Shown here: piece by piece, positions 1 through 6,699 of the stretch
Layout of the letters: the number at the start of each line of letters is the position of its first letter
How positions within the stretch are numbered: the first letter of the stretch is position 1
Program-made: the position numbers and the translations under genes
Source: G020354085 sp964629975
GTDB lineage: Bacteria; Pseudomonadota; Gammaproteobacteria; Acidiferrobacterales; Sulfurifustaceae
DNA length: 15,962 nt
Assembly (NCBI GenBank): GCA_964629975.1
Contig: CAZVUN010000063.1
Span: 1 to 15,962 of the forward strand
Reading direction: 5' to 3'
The notes under the pieces: generated by a model
Told to the model about the DNA's origin: nothing
Databases searched by the model: none
Seen by the model: only the letters and a program-made list of their open reading frames with translations

Positions 1-1
1 G

Positions 2-304
2 GCCACGGTCGGTCAGGCCGCGCTGTTCGTCGGCCAGCGCGGGCAGCGGCTGTCGGTGCGCGCGATCGAGCAGCGCGTCGCCCTCTGGGCCCGGCGCCAG
101 GGGCTTGGCCGGCACGTGCATCCGCACATGCTGCGCCATTCCTTCGCCACGCACCTGCTCGAATCGAGCGGCGACCTGCGCGCGGTGCAGGAGCTGCTCG
201 GCCATGCCAACATCGCCACCACCCAGGTGTACACGCACCTCGACTTCCAGCACCTTGCCAAGGTCTACGACGCCGCCCATCCGCGGGCGCGGCGCCGGCG
301 CTGA
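2..304 (+). CDS. xerC: Tyrosine recombinase XerC, C-terminal part (5' end outside window)
   Basis: This is the last 100 residues of a tyrosine recombinase. XerC acts with XerD at the dif site to resolve chromosome dimers. The reading frame is open to the left edge, so the N-terminal core-binding domain and the first catalytic Arg and Lys lie outside the window. What remains is the catalytic core: the HMLRH motif (His and Arg of the H-x-x-R pair, codons at 125-136), the LGHANIATTQVYTHL block with the third catalytic His in LGH, and the nucleophilic Tyr (codon 230-232). The LDFQHLAKVYDAAHPRA tail is typical of XerC rather than XerD or a phage integrase. The next gene starts 53 bases downstream on the same strand. 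XerC versus XerD is a judgement from the tail; membership of the family is certain. Confidence 0.93.
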   Translation, partial: ATVGQAALFVGQRGQRLSVRAIEQRVALWARRQGLGRHVHPHMLRHSFATHLLESSGDLRAVQELLGHANIATTQVYTHLDFQHLAKVYDAAHPRARRRR

Positions 305-345
305 GCCGTTCGTCCGCGCCCTCTGGCAATTGCCCGCCGCGGTGC

Positions 346-351
346 GAGAAT
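346..351 (+). promoter_or_regulatory. -10-like hexamer suggesting a leaderless start for the 358 gene
   Basis: The hexamer GAGAAT ends six bases before the ATG at 358, and no Shine-Dalgarno sequence lies between. Transcription from this element would begin at or next to the start codon. The -35 region is weak (TCTGGC at 322-327, 18-base spacer). The same arrangement recurs at 1266 and 7449. Confidence 0.3.
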
Positions 352-357
352 CGTGGC

Positions 358-1221
358 ATGAGCGCGGTGCGCTACTACAGCATGCGGCAGCTGTCGCCGT
401 ACCAGGGCACGATCCAGATCGTCGAGCTGCCCGGGTTTCGCGCCATGAGCGTCGACGGCATCACCTGGCAGGTGCAGACGCTCAGTCCGCGGCTGCGCTT
501 CTCGGTCTACGGGGTGTGGCGTGCCGACCGCTCCAGCATCCTCGACAACGAGCACACGCACGCCCTGCTCGAGGCGCTGCGCAACCATCCGCCGCTGCCG
601 TTCGCGCTCGCCGACCGCCTCGAGCTGTGGCTGCTCGATGCCACCGAAGAGCGCCTGCCGCTCGCGCTGCTCGCCAGCACGCTCCCGCACCTCTCGCCGC
701 CGCGCGTCGCGCAGGCGGTCTGGCGGCCGACCCTTGACGGCGACGCGAGCTTCGTGGCGCCGAGTCGCGGCGCGCGCGCCGAGCATGCGGCCCACCGTGA
801 TCTCCTCGCCCAGTGCGTGCGCGCCGCCGCCGGGCCGTTTGCCCGCGCGCAGTGGTTCATGCGCGATGCCGACGGCAACGGGGTGGGCCTCACGGGCCTG
901 CGGCTCGAGCAGCACGTGCACGGGCGCAGGCTCGCGCGCGACTGGTTCCCGGAGCTGCTGGTACGCGAGGACTGGGAGGATGCGGCCGATCGCGACCTGG
1001 TGTGCGATTTCCACGACTGGCAGGCGCCGCGCCTGCTGACCCACCCGGACCTGACGCCGGCGACGCGCGAGCGGCTCGAGCGCGCCGCCTGCCGCCAGGC
1101 CGAGCAGCTGTACGCGGTGCGCGCGCTGCTACCCGAGGTGATCAACACCGATCTCGTCAAGACCGCACTGGTCGAGGCGCTGATCCGGCGCGCGGGGCGC
1201 CCGACCGCGCTGCCGGCATGA
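358..1221 (+). CDS. Conserved-looking hypothetical protein, 287 aa, function unknown
   Basis: I do not recognise this protein. It starts with an ATG 53 bases after xerC and runs 287 residues with no signal peptide or membrane segment, so it is probably cytosolic. The composition is ordinary for a folded protein: many Leu, Arg and Trp, few low-complexity stretches, and clear alternation of hydrophobic and charged residues. Features worth noting are YYSMRQLSPYQGTIQIVEL near the start, a Trp/Phe/Asp-rich segment around residues 190-225 (DWFPELLVREDWEDAADRDL and then CDFHDW), and a C-terminal helix with many Arg. No nucleotide-binding loop, Cys pair or known catalytic motif is visible. Codon use matches its neighbours, and the long open frame over antisense shadows supports a real gene. 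The start lacks a ribosome binding site and may be leaderless. Confidence 0.75.
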   Translation: MSAVRYYSMRQLSPYQGTIQIVELPGFRAMSVDGITWQVQTLSPRLRFSVYGVWRADRSSILDNEHTHALLEALRNHPPLPFALADRLELWLLDATEERLPLALLASTLPHLSPPRVAQAVWRPTLDGDASFVAPSRGARAEHAAHRDLLAQCVRAAAGPFARAQWFMRDADGNGVGLTGLRLEQHVHGRRLARDWFPELLVREDWEDAADRDLVCDFHDWQAPRLLTHPDLTPATRERLERAACRQAEQLYAVRALLPEVINTDLVKTALVEALIRRAGRPTALPA

Positions 1222-1265
1222 ACCCGCGCGCGACGCACGCCTTAGCGCTTCACCGCGCACGGGCC

Positions 1266-1271
1266 TAGAAT
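1266..1271 (+). promoter_or_regulatory. -10-like hexamer suggesting a leaderless start for the TetR gene
   Basis: TAGAAT ends seven bases before the ATG at 1279, and the intervening GGGCGGC is not a convincing Shine-Dalgarno sequence. A possible -35 is TTAGCG at 1242-1247 (18-base spacer). An in-frame ATG at 1270 overlaps the hexamer, which argues for 1279 as the real start. Confidence 0.35.
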
Positions 1272-1278
1272 GGGCGGC

Positions 1279-1870
1279 ATGGAGGCACCCGATCTGCGCG
1301 AGCGCATCATTGACGCGGCGCTTGCCGTGGCAGAGCGCCGCGGCTGGGAGGCGTTGCGCCTGCACGAGGTGGCGGAGGCGCTCGGTATTGCGCTCACCGA
1401 TGTACACGCGCAGTTCCGCGAAAAGGAAGACCTCGTGGCCGCCTGGTTCGAGCGTGCCGACCGCGCCATGCTGGCGGCGGCGCGCACCCCGCAGGTGACG
1501 ACACTCGCCCCGCGCGCGCCTTGTGCACCTGCTGATGGCGTGGCTCGCTGCGCTCGCGCCGCACCGGCGCGTGGCGCGGCAGATGGTGCTCAACAAGTTC
1601 GAGCCCGGACACGTGCACTACCAGTGGGCGGAGCTGCTGCGCATCTCGCGCACCGTGCAGTGGCTGCGCGAGGCGGCCGGGCGCGACGCGCCACTGCCGT
1701 GGCGCGCGCTCGAGGAGACCGCGCTCACCGCCGTGTACCTCGCCACCTTCGCCTACTGGGTGCATGATGACTCGCCCGAGGCCGAGCGCACCCGCGCCTT
1801 CGCCGACCGGCTGCTGGCCGGGGCCTGGCGCCTGGCGCGCTTCGTCCCCGGGGCGCCCATTGCGGCCTGA
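1279..1870 (+). pseudogene. TetR-family regulator with COQ9-like C-terminal half, frameshifted
   Basis: The first part (from ATG 1279) has a TetR-type helix-turn-helix: DLRERIIDAALAVAERRG, then LRLHEVAEALGI and a segment ending FREKEDLVAAWF. The second part continues in the next frame (from about 1511 to the TGA at 1868-1870) with LLMAWLAALAPHRRVARQM, LRISRTVQWLREAAG and ALEETALTAVYLATFAYW, which resemble the COQ9-like C-terminal domain of a gammaproteobacterial TetR subfamily. Removing one C from the CCCC run at 1508-1511 gives one smooth protein of about 196 residues (TLARARLVHLL across the join). Either the gene is broken or, more likely, the run is one base too long in the assembly. The regulator's ligand and targets are unknown. 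COQ9 itself binds lipids in ubiquinone synthesis. The next gene follows after 26 bases and may be cotranscribed. Confidence 0.8.
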
Positions 1871-1896
1871 GGCAATCGCGACGGAGGACCCGACCC

Positions 1897-2268
1897 ATGA
1901 AAGACTTTTTCCGTTCCATCCGCATCGTCCCGGCGGCCGAGCCGGCCGTGCCGTACGAGGTGAGCGGCTGCGCGACGGCCGAGCCGTTCGCGCTGCGCGT
2001 CATCGGCGACAGCATGGCGCCGGAATTCAACGACGGGCACATCGTGATCGTCGACCCGGTCATGGCGCCGGCCTCCGGCGCCTTTGTGATCGCCGATTAC
2101 GACGGGGAGACGATCTTTCGCCAGTACCTGGTGCAGGACGGGCGCACGTTCCTCAAGCCGCTCAACGACGCCTATCCGACGGTCGAGGTGGTCGCGGCGC
2201 TGCGCGTGCGCGGGGTGGTGGTGCAGCGCGCCGGCCGCCGTCGAAGCGAGCATAAGCACTACTACTGA
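1897..2268 (+). CDS. S24 (LexA/UmuD-like) domain protein without HTH, catalytic Lys replaced by Arg
   Basis: This 123-residue protein is essentially one LexA/signal-peptidase-like S24 domain. The nucleophile motif is intact: ALRVIGDSMAPEFNDGHIVI has the Ser of GDSM near residue 40, followed by VDP. In LexA and UmuD the general base is a Lys in a TVKRL-type strand. The corresponding strand here reads GETIFRQYLVQ, with Arg or Gln where Lys is expected, followed by FLKPLNDAYP. There is no N-terminal helix-turn-helix, so it cannot act alone as a LexA-type repressor. The ATG has a strong ribosome binding site (GGAGG at 1883-1887, nine-base spacing) and lies 26 bases after the TetR gene. It is either a non-cleaving binding module or a protease using a shifted Lys. 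The fold assignment is confident; the loss of activity is inferred. Confidence 0.82.
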   Translation: MKDFFRSIRIVPAAEPAVPYEVSGCATAEPFALRVIGDSMAPEFNDGHIVIVDPVMAPASGAFVIADYDGETIFRQYLVQDGRTFLKPLNDAYPTVEVVAALRVRGVVVQRAGRRRSEHKHYY

Positions 2269-2334
2269 GCCTGCCCGCGCGGCCGGCACAGCACGGCGAC
2301 GCAGCGCGCCACGCGAGCGCGGCGATCCGCGGGC

Positions 2335-3633
2335 CTAGGAATAGAGAGGCGCGCGCGACCAGGGCAGGTCGTTGTTGGTGCCGCGCGTGAATACCACCTG
2401 AAAGAGCTGTAGCGAGCTGGTGGTGAAGGCCGCCAGCGAGCCGGCCAGATACAGGCGCCAGGCGCGCACGAACACCTTGTCGTACATGCGCTCGATGGTA
2501 TCGGCGTGCTGATTGAAGCGCGCCAGCCAGTGTTCGAGGGTCTTGGCGTAGTGCAGGCGCAGGTTTTCGACGTCGAGCACCGAAAACTCGTGCCCTTCGA
2601 AGATGTCCATCATCTCGCGCAGCGTCGGCGGATAGGCGCCAGGGAAGATGCGCTTCTCGACCCAGGCGTTCATCTTTTCCGGCCGGTTGCGCCCGATCGA
2701 GTGGATGAGCCCGCGTCCGTTGGGCGCGAGACAGCGATCGATCACGTCGCCCAGGCCCGCGTAGTGATCGCGCCCGACATGCTCGAGCATGCCGACCGAG
2801 ACGAACGCGTCGTATTCGCCGTCGATATTGCGGTAGTCGTCTTCCACGTACTCGATCTGGTGTACGAGCCCGAGCTGCTGCGCGTGCTCGCGCGCGTAGG
2901 CAATCTGCTCGTGCGAGATGTTGTAGGAGCGCACGCGCGCGCCGTACTTCTGTGCCATGTGCACCGCCAGTCCGCCCCAGCCGCAGCCGGCCTCGACCAC
3001 GCGATCGCCGGGCTTCAGCCGCAGCTTCTTGCACACGTGATCCATCTTGGCGACCTGGGACTGCTCGAGCGTCAGGTTGGGGTCGGGAAAGTACGCGCAG
3101 GTGTATTGCATCGCCGCGCTGTCGAGCCACAGGCGATAGAACTCGTTGCCGAGATCGTAGTGATGATGGATGTTGCTGCGCGATCCCGCCAGCGTGTTGG
3201 CGCGCGGCCGATTGGTCAGGCGCGTGCGCAGCTTGGCGATGCGCGAGCGCCGTGCGGCGGCGCTCGAGGCGCGGTAGGCGCTCTCCAGAAACTCCACCAG
3301 GCTGCCGTTCACCTCGACCCGCCCGACGCTGTAAAGGTCTCCGAAGTGCAGGTCCGGGTTCATCAGCAGCTTGTAGAACGCACCGCGGTCGCGGATGTGT
3401 ACGCGCGTCACCGCGCGGCTGCTGGCCGGCGCGACCTCCTGACCGTCCCAGAGGACGAGGGCAATCGAAGGATCGGCCAGCGCCTCGAGCAGCTGACGCC
3501 CGAGCGCCCGCTCGAGCGCCGAGGTGCGCCCCAGGCTGCGGCTGCTGTTGTCGTCGTTGATGTCGAGGTGCCCGTGGGTGGTGACTGGGATCGAGAGATC
3601 GCCGCTCTTGGCCTTCTTCATACCGTGCTGCAT
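2335..3633 (-). CDS. cfa: Cyclopropane-fatty-acyl-phospholipid synthase
   Basis: This enzyme transfers a methylene group from S-adenosylmethionine to the double bond of unsaturated phospholipid acyl chains. The 432 residues match the family in length and architecture: an N-terminal lipid-binding domain (about 35-140), then the conserved NIHHHYDLGNEFYRLWLD block (154-171) and the methyltransferase core with SAM loop EAGCGWGG (214-221). The residues matching the E. coli bicarbonate site are all visible: Cys179 (MQYTCAYF), Glu284 (GMLEHVG), His311 and Ile313 (LIHSIG), and Tyr362 (LHYAKTLEHW). It should be active at the inner membrane. The upstream DUF4442 gene is on the same strand 62 bases away. 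Met5 (ATG at 3621) is an alternative start, as neither start has a clear ribosome binding site. It converges on the S24 gene, with no evident terminator between them. Confidence 0.95.
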   Translation of the reverse strand: MQHGMKKAKSGDLSIPVTTHGHLDINDDNSSRSLGRTSALERALGRQLLEALADPSIALVLWDGQEVAPASSRAVTRVHIRDRGAFYKLLMNPDLHFGDLYSVGRVEVNGSLVEFLESAYRASSAAARRSRIAKLRTRLTNRPRANTLAGSRSNIHHHYDLGNEFYRLWLDSAAMQYTCAYFPDPNLTLEQSQVAKMDHVCKKLRLKPGDRVVEAGCGWGGLAVHMAQKYGARVRSYNISHEQIAYAREHAQQLGLVHQIEYVEDDYRNIDGEYDAFVSVGMLEHVGRDHYAGLGDVIDRCLAPNGRGLIHSIGRNRPEKMNAWVEKRIFPGAYPPTLREMMDIFEGHEFSVLDVENLRLHYAKTLEHWLARFNQHADTIERMYDKVFVRAWRLYLAGSLAAFTTSSLQLFQVVFTRGTNNDLPWSRAPLYS

Positions 3634-3659
3634 CCGTGTCGGTGTGTTACCGGCGCTAG

Positions 3660-3689
3660 ATGCTACAGGCTAGCCGGTGGCTGTTACAA
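3660..3689 (-). promoter_or_regulatory. Candidate sigma70-type promoter for cfa
   Basis: On the minus strand TTGTAA (plus 3684-3689) and TAGCAT (plus 3660-3665) are separated by 18 bases, each matching four of six consensus positions. The -35 lies just before the DUF4442 stop codon. This would let cfa be transcribed separately as well as by read-through. The match is modest. Confidence 0.3.
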
Positions 3690-3695
3690 ACCGGT

Positions 3696-4196
3696 TTACG
3701 GAGCCGGCGGGTCGGGCAGCGTCTTGCGGTAGCCGCGCGGGCGCAGGGCGACGGTGTTGTGCACGCGCGTGCACAGCGTTCCGTCGGCGAGGTAGTAGCC
3801 GAACTCGAAGGTCGGGGTGCTGCGGCCCTTGTGCGCGAGCTCTGCGCGGATGCGCTGCTCGATGGCCGGGTCGAAGTCGAAGCGCAGCTCGAGGTCCGTA
3901 GTGCCGGCATGCAGGAAGTCGAGCTTGAGGGCGCGCGTCCATACCGCATAGCCCGGGAACAGGCGCGCGCACGCGAGCGCGCCGATCGGGTCGGCGAGCG
4001 CCGCCTGAAACCCCCCGAACATCGAGTCGCCGAGATTGCGCGACACCGCCGTGAGCGGCAGGCGAATGCGCAGCCGTCGCCAGTCGGGGGCGAGCTCGAC
4101 AACCCGGATGCGCATGAACCAGAACGGCGGATAGAGCTCGAGGCGCCGGCGCGGGCCGAGAAAGTCCAGACGCACGAGCAGCTTGAGCAGGTTCAC
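3696..4196 (-). CDS. DUF4442 / hotdog-fold thioesterase-like protein
   Basis: This 166-residue protein resembles the DUF4442 group of hotdog-fold, PaaI-type thioesterase relatives. Visible features are an N-terminal amphipathic helix (NLLKLLVRLDFLGPRRRLEL), PPFWFMRIRVVELAPDWRRL, the NLGDSMFGGFQAALADPIGA block that matches the hotdog central helix region, and a final strand KGRSTPTFEFGYYLADGTLC. I chose the GTG at 4196 because upstream in-frame sequence is low-complexity Pro/Arg/Ser-rich shadow translation; homologues of this kind begin with a similar short helix. A ribosome binding site is not obvious. The stop is TAA at 3696-3698. Position directly upstream of cfa suggests a shared role in acyl-chain or membrane lipid metabolism. 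No substrate can be assigned, and some DUF4442 proteins may not be catalytic. Confidence 0.82.
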   Translation of the reverse strand: MNLLKLLVRLDFLGPRRRLELYPPFWFMRIRVVELAPDWRRLRIRLPLTAVSRNLGDSMFGGFQAALADPIGALACARLFPGYAVWTRALKLDFLHAGTTDLELRFDFDPAIEQRIRAELAHKGRSTPTFEFGYYLADGTLCTRVHNTVALRPRGYRKTLPDPPAP

Positions 4197-4285
4197 AGGG
4201 CCCAGTCTGCCACGCGCCGGGGGACCGCCGCGAGCCGGGCCGGTGACGGCGGTCCGTCCATGTCTCTGTTTCGCCGGCGAAATCG

Positions 4286-4315
4286 TTCTACCGCGTCGCG
4301 GTTTCGTGGTATGGT
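4286..4315 (+). promoter_or_regulatory. Candidate extended -10 promoter for the receiver protein gene
   Basis: TGGTATGGT at 4307-4315 has the TGn extension plus hexamer TATGGT (4310-4315). TTCTAC at 4286-4291 is a possible -35 with an 18-base spacer. It lies in the 188-base divergent region between the DUF4442 gene and the receiver gene, and would give a leader of roughly 60 bases. Confidence 0.35.
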
Positions 4316-4384
4316 GCCAGGCGCCTGACGGGCAGACCGGGGCGGGCGACGAATAACAAAGCGTGGAATGGGCCGGGGGCCAGA

Positions 4385-4918
4385 ATGGACCAGCTGACGA
4401 ACAAGGGTTTCCTCGCGCGCCTGTGGGGCCAGCGCGAGCCGAAAGAACCAAGGCCGGCGCAACGGCCCACGACGCCGACTGTGCAGGCGAAGGATGCGCT
4501 GGTCCTGGTGGTCGATGACTCGCGCACCATCGTCGTGGCCCTGCAACGCATGCTCGAGTCCGATGGCTATCTGTCGATGCCGGCCTTCGACGGTGTGCAG
4601 GCGGTGGAGCAGGCCAAGCGCCGCCTGCCGGACCTGATCCTGATGGACATCGTGATGCCGCGCATGAACGGTTTCGAGGCGATGCGTGCACTCGCCGCCG
4701 ATCCACAGACCCGCCACATCCCCGTGATCATGGTCAGCGGCACCGAGAATCCGTCCGATCGCATCTGGGGCGCGAAGCTCGGCGCCAAGGCATTCATCGC
4801 CAAGCCGATCCGCCGCGACGAGTTGCTCGCCAAGATCGCGACGGTGCTGGCACTCTCGCGCCGCGGCGCGGATGCCGCCGCCGTGGCACCGGCCGCGGTC
4901 GAGTCGATCGCGCGCTAG
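4385..4918 (+). CDS. Stand-alone response regulator receiver protein, PilG/PilH/CheY-like
   Basis: The 177-residue product is a single receiver domain (about residues 38-155) after an N-terminal extension rich in Lys, Pro and Arg, with a short Ala-rich tail. All phosphotransfer residues are present: the acidic pair Asp44-Asp45 in VLVVDDSRT, phospho-acceptor Asp88 in LILMDIVMPRMNG, the switch Ser/Thr in VSGT (118-120) and Lys140 in AKPI. No output domain follows, so it should act by protein contact, as PilG, PilH and CheY do in pilus or flagellar control. No pil, che or kinase gene is in the window, so the partner is unknown. The PilH-like assignment rests on the spacing DSRTIVVALQRMLESDGY and on the segment NPSDRIWGAKLGAKAFIAKP, which resembles twitching-motility receivers. 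Confidence 0.88.
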   Translation: MDQLTNKGFLARLWGQREPKEPRPAQRPTTPTVQAKDALVLVVDDSRTIVVALQRMLESDGYLSMPAFDGVQAVEQAKRRLPDLILMDIVMPRMNGFEAMRALAADPQTRHIPVIMVSGTENPSDRIWGAKLGAKAFIAKPIRRDELLAKIATVLALSRRGADAAAVAPAAVESIAR

Positions 4919-4990
4919 CCAGCGCACGCCTCGCGCCGCGCACGCCATTCACCGCGCTGGCCCGAGCGCGTGGGCCGCACGCGGCACGGT

Positions 4991-5020
4991 TTCTATGGCG
5001 CCGCGGCGCGTGCATACTAT
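4991..5020 (+). promoter_or_regulatory. Possible promoter for the membrane-anchored protein gene
   Basis: TACTAT (5015-5020), or the overlapping CATACT (5013-5018), is a reasonable -10 in otherwise GC-rich DNA. TTCTAT at 4991-4996 is a weak -35. The gene start at 5060 leaves a leader of about 33 bases that contains the AAGGAA ribosome binding site. Confidence 0.3.
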
Positions 5021-5059
5021 CCTTACGACAGGATTGATCCAGCAAGGAAACTCCCGCGC

Positions 5060-6235
5060 ATGAACATCAACAAGAAGTCGCTGATTCAGATCATCGTGCT
5101 GGTCGTGCTCCTCGTGGCCGGCGGCGGCGTGTTCCTGGCCACGCAGGAAGGCGGGCTCGGTTTCCTGTCCGATCTGATCCCGGGCCTGCAGCCGGAGCCG
5201 AAGCCGGCGCCGCCGGTGGCCGCACCGAAGCCCCAGGTGCCGCCGATCCCGGCGCAGCCGGCCAAGGGCAAGGTCGCCGGCAAGCCGTTCACGGTCGAGA
5301 GCGCCAGCATCGAAAACGGCGTGCTCACGCTCAGCCAGGGGGTGGGCGCGGATGTGGTGGAGATCGCGCTTGACCTGGGCACCAAGCGCTGGGAGGTGCC
5401 GGCCGGTCGCAACTTCAAGGTGCTCAAGCAGACCAAGGGCGAGCTGCCGCGCGTGACGCTGCGCATCACCGAGGCCGGGCAGGCGCTCGCCCCGCAGGTC
5501 TACGCCGAGGGTTATACGCTGCTGCTCGAGCTCGGCGCCGAGAAGGACAAGAAGCTGCCCGGCAAGCTGCGCCTCACGCTGCCCGATGAGCAGGAGAGCG
5601 TGGTCGCCGGCACGTTCGACGCGCAGGTGCGCGGCTTTCGCCTGATCGACGGCAAGCCGGACCTGTCGGCCGATTCGATCGAGACGCTGCAATACCTCGC
5701 GTTTCGCGAACTGCTGCGCGAGGACCCGGAGAAGGCCATCAGCGACGTGACCTTGCACGATGCCCGTATCGACGCCGCCGGCAAGGTGCCGAGCGGTTTT
5801 CTCGACATGGACTATCGCCTCGGCGGCGGCGCGCCGACCGCGCAGCGCTTCCAGTTTGCCAAGGAGAACGATGCCTGGCGGGTGCGCGGCACGCTGCGCG
5901 CCAATGAAGTGCCGGAGGCGCACCCGCAGGAGGCCCCGGGCGCAAAGGAGGCGCCGGCGGTGCTGGTCTATCTCGCCGCCAAGCGCCTCGAGTCGGCGGT
6001 TGCCAAGCACAAGCCCGAGCACGGCATCTACCGGGCCGAGTTCAGCGCGCGCCACAGCGACAAGACCCGGCTCGGCGTGACCGAGGTCAGCTACCGCCCG
6101 CAGCGGGACGCCGCGCCGGTCAAGGTTGCGTACCTCTTCCGCCTCAAGGGCAACGGCTGGGTGCTCGAGCGCGAGCTCGACGGCAAGGAACGCGTTAACC
6201 TCGACACCGGCCGCATCGAGCGCGCCAAGAAGTAA
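5060..6235 (+). CDS. Membrane-anchored periplasmic protein of unknown function, 391 aa
   Basis: I do not recognise a named family. The start at ATG 5060 is set by AAGGAA at 5044-5049 and by the protein itself: MNINKKS is a positively charged N-terminus followed by a hydrophobic segment (about residues 8-27). This predicts a single inner-membrane anchor with the rest in the periplasm. Residues about 43-75 form a Pro/Ala/Lys-rich linker (PEPKPAPPVAAPKPQVPP). The remaining part alternates short beta-like strands with turns and is rich in Lys, Glu and Asp; a repeated theme of strand-turn-strand appears in GVLTLSQGVGADVVEIALDL and GNGWVLERELDGKERVNLDT. No catalytic motif, Cys pair or lipobox is visible. 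It lies 141 bases after the receiver gene on the same strand, with a possible promoter of its own, so any joint role is uncertain. Confidence 0.78.
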   Translation: MNINKKSLIQIIVLVVLLVAGGGVFLATQEGGLGFLSDLIPGLQPEPKPAPPVAAPKPQVPPIPAQPAKGKVAGKPFTVESASIENGVLTLSQGVGADVVEIALDLGTKRWEVPAGRNFKVLKQTKGELPRVTLRITEAGQALAPQVYAEGYTLLLELGAEKDKKLPGKLRLTLPDEQESVVAGTFDAQVRGFRLIDGKPDLSADSIETLQYLAFRELLREDPEKAISDVTLHDARIDAAGKVPSGFLDMDYRLGGGAPTAQRFQFAKENDAWRVRGTLRANEVPEAHPQEAPGAKEAPAVLVYLAAKRLESAVAKHKPEHGIYRAEFSARHSDKTRLGVTEVSYRPQRDAAPVKVAYLFRLKGNGWVLERELDGKERVNLDTGRIERAKK

Positions 6236-6247
6236 CCGCTACCGCCA

Positions 6248-6277
6248 AACAAAGAACCCCGCACGCGGCGGGGTTCT
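6248..6277 (-). terminator. Intrinsic terminator for the cold-shock gene
   Basis: A perfect 10-bp stem pairs 6253-6262 (AGAACCCCGC) with 6268-6277 (GCGGGGTTCT) around a five-base loop. Read on the minus strand, the stem is followed by a T-rich stretch (TTTGTTTG), as needed for termination of the cold-shock transcript. On the plus strand there is no T tract, although the hairpin could still shield the end of the 5060-6235 transcript. Confidence 0.85.
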
Positions 6278-6322
6278 GGAAAACGGGCGCTGTGTGCCGC
6301 CGCGCGCGTGACGGGCGGTGCG

Positions 6323-6526
6323 CTAGAGGGCGCGCACGAACGTCGCCTGCATTCCCTTCGGGCCCTTCTCGCTTTCGAATTCCACGCTCTGACCCTCGGC
6401 GAGCTTCTTGAAGCCCGAGCCCTGGATCACCGAGTAGTGCACGAACACATCCGGGCCCCCGTCCTGCGGCGCGATGAAGCCGAAGCCCTTCGTCTCGTTA
6501 AACCATTTCACTGTACCGGTACGCAT
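6323..6526 (-). CDS. CspA-family cold-shock protein
   Basis: This is a 67-residue single cold-shock domain, an OB-fold that binds single-stranded RNA and DNA and acts as an RNA chaperone. Both RNA-binding motifs are visible: RNP1 KGFGFI (13-18) and RNP2 VFVHYS (27-32, with Tyr where Phe is common). The N-terminus MRTGTVKWFNETKGFGFI and the GPKGMQA near the C-terminus are typical. I chose ATG at 6526 rather than the TTG one codon upstream, because a GAGG ribosome binding site (plus 6534-6537) sits seven bases before it. The gene has its own strong promoter, a leader of about 114 bases and an intrinsic terminator, so it is a monocistronic unit. Cold inducibility cannot be judged, since many Csp paralogues are constitutive. 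Confidence 0.96.
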   Translation of the reverse strand: MRTGTVKWFNETKGFGFIAPQDGGPDVFVHYSVIQGSGFKKLAEGQSVEFESEKGPKGMQATFVRAL

Positions 6527-6646
6527 CAAATGACCTCACTCGGAAAGAATGAACAAGGGACGTGCTGAAATGATGGGAATCTCGCGGAGATAACGGCCTG
6601 CAGAAAACCAGCATTGCAACCAACGGCAGCGCGCAGCTGCGCTTTC

Positions 6647-6674
6647 AGTATATCCGATGGCAATGCCCTGTACA
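6647..6674 (-). promoter_or_regulatory. Promoter and start of a long leader for the cold-shock gene
   Basis: On the minus strand the -10 TATACT (plus 6647-6652) matches five of six positions, and TGTACA (plus 6669-6674) is a -35 with a 16-base spacer. Transcription would start near 6640, leaving about 114 untranslated bases before the ATG. A self-complementary GCGCAGCTGCGC (plus 6631-6642) lies at its very 5' end. Long structured leaders are characteristic of cspA-type genes. Confidence 0.6.
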
Positions 6675-6699
6675 GAATGCGCCCGCCCCGCCGTGCCGC

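Noticed and set aside
1270..1278. ATG at 1270 as start of the TetR gene
   Set aside because: It overlaps the -10-like TAGAAT, and the ATG at 1279 fits the leaderless spacing and the usual TetR N-terminal length.
2506..3732. 408-residue open frame on the plus strand
   Set aside because: Antisense shadow of cfa, with no recognisable domain.
4197..4706. N-terminal extension of the DUF4442 gene
   Set aside because: The in-frame upstream sequence is low-complexity Pro/Arg/Ser-rich, and it overlaps the receiver gene on the other strand. The GTG at 4196 gives a normal-sized protein.
4967..4983. CGCGTG/CACGCG hairpin after the receiver gene as a terminator
   Set aside because: The stem is only six bases and no T tract follows, so it is not supported as a terminator.
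4970..5059. Upstream start for the membrane-anchored protein
   Set aside because: ATG 5060 has a proper ribosome binding site and begins with a charged segment followed by the membrane helix; the extension would bury the anchor.
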